A stretch of 35,506 bases of DNA from Betaproteobacteria bacterium (GTDB lineage Bacteria; Bdellovibrionota_B; Oligoflexia; Silvanigrellales; Silvanigrellaceae). The translations under genes and the position numbers were made by a program. Shown piece by piece: positions 16,861-24,556 of this stretch. Below the pieces are notes generated by a model. That model was given only the letters and a program-made list of their open reading frames with translations, searched no databases and was not told where the DNA came from. The stretch spans positions 1 to 35,506 of the forward strand of contig VGHE01000019.1 of assembly GCA_016868315.1 (NCBI GenBank), written 5' to 3'. Within the stretch, counting starts at the first letter, position 1. Each line of letters opens with the position of its first letter.

Positions 16861-17457
16861 ATGACTTCAGAGCCACAGCAAAAAACTGCTCCCGAAAAAC
16901 TTCGGGAGGGTGGTGTGCGGCGTCCTTACCTCCCTTGGTGGCGCAGGAATTACATGGTCAACCGCGAGCTGCAGCTCAAGTATGCTGGCAGCGCACTGCT
17001 GATGGGACTTGTGTGTAGCATTTCCTCGCTGGCGATTCTTTTGATTTCGTTTTGGAGTTTTGGCATTTGGCAAGGACAACGCCTTCCTGGCATGGTGATT
17101 GCAGCTATTATTTTTGCAATTCTCGTGAATCTTGTTGGAATCATGCTCACGAGTATTCTTTCCACGCAGCGGATCGTGGGTCCGCTCTTTAACCTGCTCA
17201 AGCAGTTCCAACGCGTTTCGCGCGGCGACTTCAAAGCCCAAGCTAAATTTCGCGCCAACGATGAAATCCATTATGTTGCGCGGCGCTTCAATGAAATGCT
17301 GCAGCGCCTTGATGATCGCGAAACCGAAATATTTACTCATCTTGACAGAGCCTACGATGCTCTGGAAAACAATCAGACCACAGAGGCACTCGAAGCTTTA
17401 AATCAGGCGCGGCATCTGCGCAGTCGCGCGTTGGGAGCCTCCGAAAACGCCCCATAA
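16861..17457 (+). CDS. two-helix membrane protein with HAMP domain, no output domain
   Basis: 198 residues from ATG 16861. GTG 16858 is an adjacent alternative; GAAGGG lies 7 bases before the ATG. The polar, Arg-rich N-terminus is followed by TM1 (43-66), a very short external loop, TM2 (78-99) and a HAMP domain (about 101-155: 'QRIVGPLFNLLKQFQRVSRG' and 'DEIHYVARRFNEMLQRLDDR'). The end is about 40 residues of helix with a TPR-like repeat. There is no kinase, cyclase, phosphatase or methyl-accepting output and almost no periplasmic sensor loop. Such HAMP stubs may relay membrane signals to another protein. Neighbours are the lipoprotein peptidase (4-base gap) and pta (10-base gap). What it senses or controls is not visible. 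Confidence 0.82.
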   Translation: MTSEPQQKTAPEKLREGGVRRPYLPWWRRNYMVNRELQLKYAGSALLMGLVCSISSLAILLISFWSFGIWQGQRLPGMVIAAIIFAILVNLVGIMLTSILSTQRIVGPLFNLLKQFQRVSRGDFKAQAKFRANDEIHYVARRFNEMLQRLDDRETEIFTHLDRAYDALENNQTTEALEALNQARHLRSRALGASENAP

Positions 17458-17467
17458 GGAAAGCACA

Positions 17468-18424
17468 ATGTTGTTTCAGACTCTCCCTCAGGTTGTCCGC
17501 GAGCGTCTTTTGTCACTCGCGGCGGGCTGCACAGTTGCTTTGCCGGAAGGAGAGGATGAACGCATTCAAGAGGCAGCGCGCATTTTGCAGCAACATGCGG
17601 GCGTTCGTAGCGTTATTCTCGACGCGAACTCTGCGCTAAAGAACGAACAGTTGGCTGCCGGTGTCATCGCTAAAAATTTTGAGAAACGTGGCAAAAAGCC
17701 GAACCTTGAACAACTTTCGCGCGCTCGTGATCCGTTGTTTGTTGCCGGCGCTATGCTTGAACTCGGCCGGGTGGATGCGGTGGTTGCGGGCGCCGTAGCC
17801 ACAACTCCCCAAGTTATCCGCGCTGTTCTCGGAACTGTGGGCACACTTCCGTCCGTGCCGCTCATCACCTCCTGTTTTTTGTTTCGCCTCGCTGCTCCAA
17901 CCTCGGGCGGTGAAGATGTTGTTCTCTACGCGGATGCGGGCGTCATACCGCAGCCCACTTCTGCCCAGCTTCCCCAAATCGCACTTTTATCGGCTCAGGC
18001 CTTTGAGGCCTGGACAGGGCGCGAGGCGCGCGTTGGCTTTTTGAGTTTTTCCACTTTTGGCAGTGCCGAACATCCCGACGTTCAAAAGATGCGCGAGGCT
18101 GCCGCTGTGTTCGGGCAGAACAATCCACAATGGTTGAGCGAAGGCGAACTGCAGTTCGATGCAGCCGTGGTGCCCGATGTGGCACGGCGCAAGAATCCCG
18201 CCACACGGCTTGCGGGTCGCACCAATGTTTTTGTTTTTCCTGACCTCGATGCGGGCAACATCGCCTACAAAATCACCCAGCGTTTGGCGGGAGCCGAGGC
18301 TTGGGGGCCGCTCTTGTTGGGCAGTGCTAAGCCGTTTTCCGACCTCTCTCGCGGGGCAAGCGCCTCTGATATTGCTCATGTTGCCTTGTTGACCCTGGCT
18401 TTGGGGCGTTCGGGCGCACACTGA
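17468..18424 (+). CDS. pta: phosphate acetyltransferase (short, single-domain)
   Basis: 318 residues, the size of the short catalytic-only Pta. It makes acetyl phosphate and CoA from acetyl-CoA and phosphate, in the cytoplasm. Family signatures seen: 'ALPEGEDERIQEAARIL' at the N-terminus, 'VDAVVAGAVATTPQVIRA', 'FLSFSTFGSAEHPDV', 'EGELQFDAAVVPDVARRKNP', 'ANVFVFPDL'-type 'TNVFVFPDLDAGNIAYKITQ', and 'KPFSDLSRGASASDI'. These favour Pta over phosphate butyryltransferase, although a ptb gene next to leucine dehydrogenase is the Bacillus bkd arrangement, so the substrate could be a longer acyl-CoA. AAGGA before ATG 17468 supports the start. No acetate kinase (ackA) gene is in the window. The gap to the next gene is 83 bases. 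Confidence 0.92.
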   Translation: MLFQTLPQVVRERLLSLAAGCTVALPEGEDERIQEAARILQQHAGVRSVILDANSALKNEQLAAGVIAKNFEKRGKKPNLEQLSRARDPLFVAGAMLELGRVDAVVAGAVATTPQVIRAVLGTVGTLPSVPLITSCFLFRLAAPTSGGEDVVLYADAGVIPQPTSAQLPQIALLSAQAFEAWTGREARVGFLSFSTFGSAEHPDVQKMREAAAVFGQNNPQWLSEGELQFDAAVVPDVARRKNPATRLAGRTNVFVFPDLDAGNIAYKITQRLAGAEAWGPLLLGSAKPFSDLSRGASASDIAHVALLTLALGRSGAH

Positions 18425-18507
18425 GACAATCCTTGCGAGATTTCGCTTTTCGTGTAGTTTGGCGAAGCGTTCCAGGAACACTTATCCGCGCAAGGAGAGC
18501 CGTCAAA

Positions 18508-19611
18508 ATGAGCAACGTGTTCACTCATGTTGAAACTTTGGGTCACGAACAAATCGTTTATTGCAACGATCCTCAATCGGGACTCCGCGCAATCATTGGA
18601 ATTCATGACACGAACTTGGGTCCGGCACTCGGCGGAACCCGCTTGTGGCACTACTCCTCTGAGGAAGACGCTCTGCGTGATGTGCTGCGTCTGAGCCGCG
18701 GCATGACCTACAAGGCGGCCTGCGCCGGGCTTGCGTTGGGCGGTGGCAAGGCTGTCATCATCGCGCGTCCTGAACAAAAATCCGAAGCCATGTTCCGCGC
18801 CTTTGGACGATTCGTGAACTCGCTTCAAGGTCGCTACATCACGGCTGAAGATGTGAACACCAACGTGACCGACATGAACTTCGTTCGCCTCGAAACCAAA
18901 TTCGTGACCGGTGTTGCTCCAGCTCTCGGCGGTTCGGGCGATCCTAGCCCTGTGACAGCCTTGGGCGTGTTCTCGGGATTAAAGGCTGCAGTTGAAGTCC
19001 GCATGGGCCGCAAAGATCTTAAGGGTCTTCGGGTTGCAGTTCAGGGCGTAGGCAACGTGGGTAAGTACCTGTGCCAGTACTTGCACGAAGAGGGTGCCAA
19101 GCTGTTTGTCAACGACATCAACGCCGATCGCGTTCAGGAGATGGTCTCCAAGTATCAGGCGACTGCAGTCACCGATACAGAGCTTTACAATCTCGATATG
19201 GACGTGTTTGCACCCTGTGCACTCGGTGCAATTCTGAACTCCAAAACAATTCCTGCGCTCAAGGCTCAAATCATTGCCGGTGGAGCGAACAATCAGCTTG
19301 AAGACGAGAAAGTGCACGGCAAGATGCTTCAAGATCGCAAAATCGTGTATTGCCCCGATTACGTGATCAACGCTGGCGGCCTCATTAACGTATACAACGA
19401 GCTCATTGGCTACAACCGCGAGAAGGCTCTCAGCGAAGCACGGAACATTGGCGCGACCGTTCTGCAGATTCTCAAAATCGCAGATCGCGATGGCATCACA
19501 ACCCACGAAGCATCGCAGCGTTATGCAGAAAATCGTATTCAGTCGGTGCGCAACCTCAAAGCCATGCACAATGTTGCAAGCTCGGCTGTGGGTCGTATGA
19601 TGCATCCGTAA
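18508..19611 (+). CDS. leucine dehydrogenase (Glu/Leu/Phe/Val dehydrogenase family)
   Basis: 367 residues from ATG 18508, with AAGGAG upstream. The frame extends to 18433 but those 25 residues are arginine-rich and not family-like. The enzyme oxidatively deaminates leucine and other branched-chain amino acids with NAD to 2-oxo acids. Visible signatures: 'GIHDTNLGPALGGTRLW', 'MTYKAACAGLALGGGKAV' with K69 and the catalytic K81 at the positions of K68/K80 in the Bacillus enzymes, 'ITAEDVNT' and the Rossmann loop 'VQGVGNVG'. 'IIAGGANNQL' and 'YCPDYVINAGGLINV' complete the pattern. Length equals the usual about 365 residues. With pta upstream and acetyl-CoA acetyltransferase downstream it suggests carbon flow from amino acids, as expected of a protein-eating lifestyle; that ecological reading is inference. 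Confidence 0.93.
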   Translation: MSNVFTHVETLGHEQIVYCNDPQSGLRAIIGIHDTNLGPALGGTRLWHYSSEEDALRDVLRLSRGMTYKAACAGLALGGGKAVIIARPEQKSEAMFRAFGRFVNSLQGRYITAEDVNTNVTDMNFVRLETKFVTGVAPALGGSGDPSPVTALGVFSGLKAAVEVRMGRKDLKGLRVAVQGVGNVGKYLCQYLHEEGAKLFVNDINADRVQEMVSKYQATAVTDTELYNLDMDVFAPCALGAILNSKTIPALKAQIIAGGANNQLEDEKVHGKMLQDRKIVYCPDYVINAGGLINVYNELIGYNREKALSEARNIGATVLQILKIADRDGITTHEASQRYAENRIQSVRNLKAMHNVASSAVGRMMHP

Positions 19612-19632
19612 TTACACGGAGTGCATTTATCT

Positions 19633-20124
19633 ATGAGCAAAACATCATCAGCAGCCCAAAACTTCTGGTTGATGAAATCTGAGCCCGATGTTTTCAGTCT
19701 CCATGATCTCGTCGGGCGTCCTGGTCAGCGTGAGCTGTGGGATGGTGTTCGAAACTACCAGGCGCGCAACTTCATGATGAATGAAATGAAGGTAGGCGAC
19801 CTGGTTCTTTTTTATCATTCCAACGCCGAACCCTCAGGTGTCGCTGGAGTTGCCGAAATTATAGAGCCCGCACGCCCTGATCCTTCGGCTTGGGACAAGA
19901 AGTCCGAGTATTTCGACCCCAAATCCACACCTGAAAATCCACGCTGGTACTGTGTCACAGTGGGCAAGCCGCGTCCCTTCAAAAGCTTCATTAGCCTAGA
20001 GGAACTGCGTCAGCACGCTGAGTTAAAGGATATGCTGGTGCTGCGTAAAGGGCAGCGTCTGTCTATTCAACCCGTAACGCCAGCTGAGTTTGAGTGCGTC
20101 GTTTCGTTGGGTATGAAAAAGTGA
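19633..20124 (+). CDS. EVE-domain protein (THYN1-like)
   Basis: 163 residues from ATG 19633 (GTG 19621 is an alternative). Nearly the whole protein is one EVE domain: 'NFWLMKSEPDVFSLHDL', 'LWDGVRNYQARNFMMNEMKV', 'GDLVLFYHSNAEPSGVAGVA', 'ENPRWYCVTVGKP'. EVE domains belong to the PUA-like superfamily that reads modified bases in DNA or RNA. Conserved Trp/Asn/Tyr residues of the binding pocket are present ('WDGVRNYQARN'). In bacteria stand-alone EVE genes are often found near restriction systems or metabolic genes. Here the neighbours are leucine dehydrogenase and acetyl-CoA acetyltransferase, with no restriction gene nearby. The modified base it reads is unknown. Confidence 0.92.
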   Translation: MSKTSSAAQNFWLMKSEPDVFSLHDLVGRPGQRELWDGVRNYQARNFMMNEMKVGDLVLFYHSNAEPSGVAGVAEIIEPARPDPSAWDKKSEYFDPKSTPENPRWYCVTVGKPRPFKSFISLEELRQHAELKDMLVLRKGQRLSIQPVTPAEFECVVSLGMKK

Positions 20125-20213
20125 ATCTCTGAATTTTAAGTGGGCTATTGAGAAACATTGGTCGCAAACCGGAGAAGCTAGAAAAGGCTTCATAGAATCG
20201 AGGAGCATCGCAC

Positions 20214-21395
20214 ATGTCGAATGTTTATATCGTTGCCGCAAAAAGAACTCCCGTCGGTCGTTTTCAAGGTGCTCTCAAGGGTGTGAGTGCTCCTCGTCTC
20301 GGCGCCGCCGCTGTGAAGGCTGCCGTTGCGGAATCGAAAGTGCCTCCCGAAGCAATCAATGAAATTCTCATGGGTGAGGTTCTCACTGCTGGTGTTGGCC
20401 AGGCACCTGCGCGTCAGGCTGCGATTTATGCTGGGCTGCCTCAGAGTGTTCAGGCTCTCACTGTGGGCAAGGTGTGTGGCAGTGGACTCAAGAGCGTTAT
20501 GCTCGCAACTCAAGCACTGCGTTTGGGTGACATCGAAGTTGCTGTGGCCGGTGGGCAAGAGAGCATGAGCAATGCTCCCTATGTTCTGCAAGCAGCTCGC
20601 GATGGCCTCCGTATGGGTCACAAGGAAGTCCAAGATTCCATGATTCTTGATGGTCTGTGGGATCCTTACAACAACATTCACATGGGCACGTGTGCTGAAA
20701 CATGTGCACGTGAGTTTTCAATCACCCGTGAAGAGCAAGATGCCTTTGCCGCTGAAAGCTATGCGCGCGCCCGCAAGGCTATGGAGGCGGGTGCCTTCAA
20801 AAACGAAATTGCTCCCGTGGAAGTCTCTGCTGGCAAGGCTACACAGTGGATTGAAACCGATGAAGAGCCCAATGCGTCAGACCTGAGCAAAATGACCTCA
20901 TTGCGCACGGCCTTCGAAAAAGAAGGGACAATAACAGCTGCCAATGCGTCTAAAATTAACGATGGCGCCGCCGCTTTGGTGCTTGTCTCTGAGGCTGCAT
21001 TGAAGAAATACAATCTCAAGCCGCTCGCTCGGATTGCGAGTTATGCAACGCACGCGCAGGATCCCAAGTGGTTTACCACCGCACCCGTCAATGCAATCGA
21101 AAAAGCTGTTACCAAGGCCAACCTGACGCTCAACGACATTGATCTTTTCGAAATCAACGAAGCTTTCTCGTTGGTCACGTTGGCAGCCATGAAGAAACTC
21201 AACATTCCACACGCCAAAGTTAATGTTAACGGCGGTGCAGTTGCTATCGGTCACCCTATCGGCGCAAGTGGTGCCCGTATCCTCACAACTCTCGTGCATG
21301 CTTTGCAGGCACGCAACCTCCAAAGGGGGCTTGCAACACTGTGCATTGGTGGCGGAGAGGCCGTCGCACTTGTCATTGACCGCCAAGGGTGCTGA
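20214..21395 (+). CDS. acetyl-CoA C-acetyltransferase (thiolase)
   Basis: 393 residues, the standard size. It condenses two acetyl-CoA to acetoacetyl-CoA or runs the reverse. Catalytic residues are in place: nucleophile C88 in 'KVCGSGLKSVM', H347 in 'GGAVAIGHPIGASGARIL' and C377 in 'CIGGGEAVAL', with 'NEAFS' also present. The pattern 'GMxxMSNAPY'-like 'GGQESMSNAPYVL' fits biosynthetic/acetoacetyl-CoA thiolases of the AtoB/PhaA/ThlA type rather than long-chain FadA. GAGGAG precedes ATG 20214. No phaB, hbd or scoAB gene lies nearby, so whether it serves ketone, polyhydroxybutyrate or leucine breakdown is open. It is 89 bases after the EVE gene and 37 before the helicase. Confidence 0.94.
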   Translation: MSNVYIVAAKRTPVGRFQGALKGVSAPRLGAAAVKAAVAESKVPPEAINEILMGEVLTAGVGQAPARQAAIYAGLPQSVQALTVGKVCGSGLKSVMLATQALRLGDIEVAVAGGQESMSNAPYVLQAARDGLRMGHKEVQDSMILDGLWDPYNNIHMGTCAETCAREFSITREEQDAFAAESYARARKAMEAGAFKNEIAPVEVSAGKATQWIETDEEPNASDLSKMTSLRTAFEKEGTITAANASKINDGAAALVLVSEAALKKYNLKPLARIASYATHAQDPKWFTTAPVNAIEKAVTKANLTLNDIDLFEINEAFSLVTLAAMKKLNIPHAKVNVNGGAVAIGHPIGASGARILTTLVHALQARNLQRGLATLCIGGGEAVALVIDRQGC

Positions 21396-21401
21396 AATGA
21401 G

Positions 21402-21425
21402 CCCCTGAGAACTTCATCAGGGGAG
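21402..21425 (+). promoter_or_regulatory. hairpin covering the helicase ribosome binding site
   Basis: CCCCTGA (21402-21408), an 8-base loop and TCAGGGG (21417-21423) form a perfect 7-bp, GC-rich stem. The 3' arm contains most of the Shine-Dalgarno AGGGGAG (21419-21425), which lies 7 bases before GTG 21433. When folded, the hairpin should hide the ribosome site. No T-run follows, so a terminator is less likely. Confidence 0.65.
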
Positions 21426-21432
21426 ACATTTC

Positions 21433-24400
21433 GTGGCACGCAGACACCCCAAGAACCGGCGCAACGCATCTCGTTCTAAAGCCAAGGGCAAAAGTCTGAG
21501 CTTGGAAGATCCGCGTGGTTTTCGTGCAGGCCGCCCTGAGGCTCGCGCCGCATCCGGCAATTCTGCAGGTCGCTCTTCACAACCTGAGCGCGGAACAGGC
21601 CAAGGACGCCGTGGCCGAACGCGTGATGAGCAGCAGGAACGCCGTATGCAGAATCAGCGTTCGGGTCGCGGGCGCTACGGAGGGCAGGGCTTTCAGCCTG
21701 TTCTGAGTCCCGAGGCTGTGCGTGATTCCCTTGAGAAGATTCTGACCTCACGTCTCGATGCCAAGGCTTGGGCTGCTCTCGCTGAACGTTTCCGTCAGCG
21801 TCTTAAAGATTCCGATTGGGGCGAACCCGCCGCCGGTATGAACGGTGCTGGTGGAGTTCAAAGTGCGCTGCCGCCACCGGTGCTGAAAGCAGCAGCGGCT
21901 GGGGTAGCATCTGGTTTGCGTTCAGATATTCGTCCGGCAAAACCTGTGCCTGCAGCTCCCGCTGCAGCTCTGAGTTCGCTTGTGCCGAGCCGTTCCTATC
22001 GAGTCGAGAAAAAGGCAAGCCCAGCGCGCGAACTCCCCAAGGCTGAGTCCACCGCACGCGAGCGAACCTCTGCTCGCTCAACCGCGCAGAGCACAGATAC
22101 CTCAGGTTCAAGCTCTTCTCCGCGTCCGGATCGTGGGTTTGCATTGGCGCGTAACCGCTTGTCTGATCTCTTCGGCACACCTTCTTCTTCCTCTGCCGCA
22201 AGTACTCCAGCGCAAGCTTCACAGCCAAAAGGTGCGCAAGCTGGCACCGGCACACAACCTAACCAACGCTTGTCAGTTTCGGGGATGTTGCTTGACCCAT
22301 GGCAGGCAGAGGCACTCGATGCCCTTCTCGCAGGCCATAATGTTGTGGTTGATGCACCAACGTCCGCCGGAAAGACACGCGTTATTGAGGCTCTCCTCGA
22401 TGCCAAACTGCAGGAAGGCTTGCGTCTTATTTACACAAGTCCGGTAAAAAGTTTGAGCAACGATAAATACCGCGAGTTTTGTGAAAAGTACGGCAAGGAT
22501 CGGGTGGGTATCAACACGGGTGACTTCAAAGAGAACCTTCGTGCGCCTATCATTCTTGCCACACTCGAAACATATCGAAACTCCCTGCTCGGAGTTGAAC
22601 CAGACATGCGGCGCCGCGTTGTAGTATACGATGAGTATCACTACCTTCAGGATGAAAGCCGCGGCAGTGCGTGGGAAGAGTCGCTGATTCTCACGCCAAA
22701 AGAAAGCCAGGTTATTCTGTTGTCGGCCTCTGTGCCGAACGCAGATGAATTCGCGCAGTGGCTCGAAACACTGCTTGGTCGGCCCTCGAAGCTTGTGCGT
22801 GTCAGCAAACGTCCCGTTCCGCTCGCCGATGTGGTTTACACAAGCTATGGTTGGATTTACGGACCTGATCTTGCACTCCGCCAAGAGGAAATCGCTCTTA
22901 TCCGCCGCATGGTTCGTGGCGATCGTTCGAAAGGTAGACGCCGCGATAAATCAAGATTCGATGAACTTCTTGATCCCGTGCGAGTTGGCCTTGAGCAAGA
23001 ACTTGGCCCCATCGTTGTTTATGCCGGACGTCGCGCCGATGTTGAAGCAATTGCTCATGTCTTTGCGCGCGGTCTGCCGGCCTGGACCGATGAGGCGGCC
23101 ATGAAAGTTCTTCATGAACGACTCGCGAATTTGCCGGGGTGGGACTACGTTCCACACGAATTGCAGCGGATGATTCGCAAGCACGGAATCGCGTTCCATC
23201 ACAGTGGGCTCATACCTCCAGGGCGTGTGGCAATTGAATCTCTTTTGAAGGAGGGATTGCTGCGGATCTGCTCGGGAACGATGGGAATTTCGCTGGGTGT
23301 GAACTTTGCCGTGCGCAGTGCATTGATCTCCGATACGTCTCGCCCGAGCGAGGGTGGTGAAACCAAATACGGTGCCAGCGAAGTGATGCAGATGCTCGGG
23401 CGAGCTGGGCGTCGTGGCAAAGATTCGCACGGCTTCTCGATGTGGATGAACCTTGGCCGTTTTGTGGAGCAGAAGCCTGCTGGGCGTGAGCCATGCCGGT
23501 CTTCACTCAAATTCGATCCAACAACAGTGCTCGGTATTCTCGGACAGAAAGAAAGTCTGGCTTATCTTTCGTATTTCTATCGCAAGTCCTTTTTCATGCG
23601 TGGACGCGACCCGCAACAGGTGATGATTGTCGACCATGAGCTCATCTCTGCAATGCTCTACAAAGATTTCAAAATGGAAATCCTTGCCTGCGAAGACATC
23701 CCTGAGACCTTCAAAAAGTATCACAAGGGGCACCAGCGCAGTCAGGTTCCCTGCAACCGATGCCCGGCACGCATCCCGTGTCACAATGTGATGAGCCAAT
23801 CCGGACAAGGTACATTGCAGAAAATCATTTCACACTTGCGAACCGTTGGAGCAATCGAAGGTCAGGTTCCCACACTGATGGGGCAGCTTGCGCGTCATTT
23901 CCCGCAGGCTGGCGGAATGATAGTTGCGCGTAAATTAGCTGAGGGTGAAATCAATTCAGGGAATATGCGACAGTATTTGCAGCTGCTGGCGAGTTTCTGC
24001 TCGGCACACTTCAAGGAAATTCCAGACACCTATGCAGATCTTTCTTTTCTAAGTGACCTCAATATTCCGCGGGACATCGAGTTCCATTACCCTGAGGAGC
24101 TTTTCCCAGAACTTTACGATGAAGTTGGTTTTCGTCGTGAAGAAGGTAACGGACCAAAGGTGTTCCGCGAATTCAACATGGGCGCAGCTTCAATCGTTTC
24201 TGCCTGGATAGACAATCTGATGTCCTGGGAGGAATTGGTTGAGGAGCACTCCACCAAGCACTTCTCTGCGGGCGACTGCATGATGGTGCTGTTCCGTTTT
24301 GCAACCTTTTTGCAAAGTCTTGCGCGTTTGGAAGATTACGATCCCGACCTGGCAAAGCAAGCGCGCGTACTTATTCCTGTCGTTCTGCGCGATCCGCTCG

Positions 24401-24522
24401 ATGCACGCAACCGCATGTTGAGTGAAGAAACAGACGAATTTGAAAGTGAAGACAACTTGCCTGATGCTGCTGCAGTTGAAGACTCCGGTGAGTCAGGTGC
24501 GCTTGCGGGAGATTTGACCTAA
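21433..24522 (+). CDS. Ski2/Mtr4-like DExH-box helicase with long disordered N-terminus
   Basis: 1029 residues from GTG 21433. Residues 1-280 are low-complexity and basic (Arg/Ser/Ala/Pro rich, early 'RRGRTRDEQQERR'), typical of a flexible RNA-binding tail. The SF2 core follows: Walker A 'APTSAGKT' (308-315), motif Ia 'TSPVKSLSNDKYREF', DEYH (400-403), SAS (431-433), 'VVYAGRRADVEAIAHVF', 'GIAFHHSGLIPPGR', 'CSGTMGISLGVNF' and motif VI QMLGRAGRRG (653-662). 'FHHSGL' and 'LGRAGRRG' are hallmarks of the Ski2/Mtr4/HelY class, so RNA unwinding or RNA decay is likely. After the core a small cysteine cluster C774-x2-C777-x5-C783-H784 may bind zinc or iron-sulfur. The C-terminus is acidic. Translation may be limited by the upstream hairpin. 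It is the last gene of the rightward train. Confidence 0.9.
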   Translation: MARRHPKNRRNASRSKAKGKSLSLEDPRGFRAGRPEARAASGNSAGRSSQPERGTGQGRRGRTRDEQQERRMQNQRSGRGRYGGQGFQPVLSPEAVRDSLEKILTSRLDAKAWAALAERFRQRLKDSDWGEPAAGMNGAGGVQSALPPPVLKAAAAGVASGLRSDIRPAKPVPAAPAAALSSLVPSRSYRVEKKASPARELPKAESTARERTSARSTAQSTDTSGSSSSPRPDRGFALARNRLSDLFGTPSSSSAASTPAQASQPKGAQAGTGTQPNQRLSVSGMLLDPWQAEALDALLAGHNVVVDAPTSAGKTRVIEALLDAKLQEGLRLIYTSPVKSLSNDKYREFCEKYGKDRVGINTGDFKENLRAPIILATLETYRNSLLGVEPDMRRRVVVYDEYHYLQDESRGSAWEESLILTPKESQVILLSASVPNADEFAQWLETLLGRPSKLVRVSKRPVPLADVVYTSYGWIYGPDLALRQEEIALIRRMVRGDRSKGRRRDKSRFDELLDPVRVGLEQELGPIVVYAGRRADVEAIAHVFARGLPAWTDEAAMKVLHERLANLPGWDYVPHELQRMIRKHGIAFHHSGLIPPGRVAIESLLKEGLLRICSGTMGISLGVNFAVRSALISDTSRPSEGGETKYGASEVMQMLGRAGRRGKDSHGFSMWMNLGRFVEQKPAGREPCRSSLKFDPTTVLGILGQKESLAYLSYFYRKSFFMRGRDPQQVMIVDHELISAMLYKDFKMEILACEDIPETFKKYHKGHQRSQVPCNRCPARIPCHNVMSQSGQGTLQKIISHLRTVGAIEGQVPTLMGQLARHFPQAGGMIVARKLAEGEINSGNMRQYLQLLASFCSAHFKEIPDTYADLSFLSDLNIPRDIEFHYPEELFPELYDEVGFRREEGNGPKVFREFNMGAASIVSAWIDNLMSWEELVEEHSTKHFSAGDCMMVLFRFATFLQSLARLEDYDPDLAKQARVLIPVVLRDPLDARNRMLSEETDEFESEDNLPDAAAVEDSGESGALAGDLT

Positions 24523-24529
24523 CGAGCGC

Positions 24530-24556
24530 CACACCACTCAGTTGGTGGGTGGTGTG
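24530..24556. terminator. hairpin at the convergent end of the helicase and HExxH genes
   Basis: CACACCAC (24530-24537) pairs with GTGGTGTG (24549-24556), a perfect 8-bp stem with an 11-base loop. It starts 8 bases after the helicase stop and runs into the 3' end of the converging minus-strand gene, whose stop lies in the loop. No T-run follows on either strand, so it may be a processing or factor-dependent termination site. Confidence 0.4.

Noticed and set aside
17468-18424. Phosphate butyryltransferase
   Set aside because: The ELQFDAAVVPDVA and VFPDLDAGNIAYKI signatures are those of phosphate acetyltransferase, although a broad substrate range stays possible.
5713-24522. Zorya-type defence system (MotAB-like ZorA/ZorB plus a helicase)
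   Set aside because: The MotA-like protein lacks a long cytoplasmic tail, the genes sit with a FliG-like rotor, and the helicase is 15 kb away and of the Ski2 class. No nuclease is seen.
24530-24556. Classical rho-independent terminator
   Set aside because: The stem is good but there is no T-run on either strand, so only a weak or factor-dependent role is claimed.
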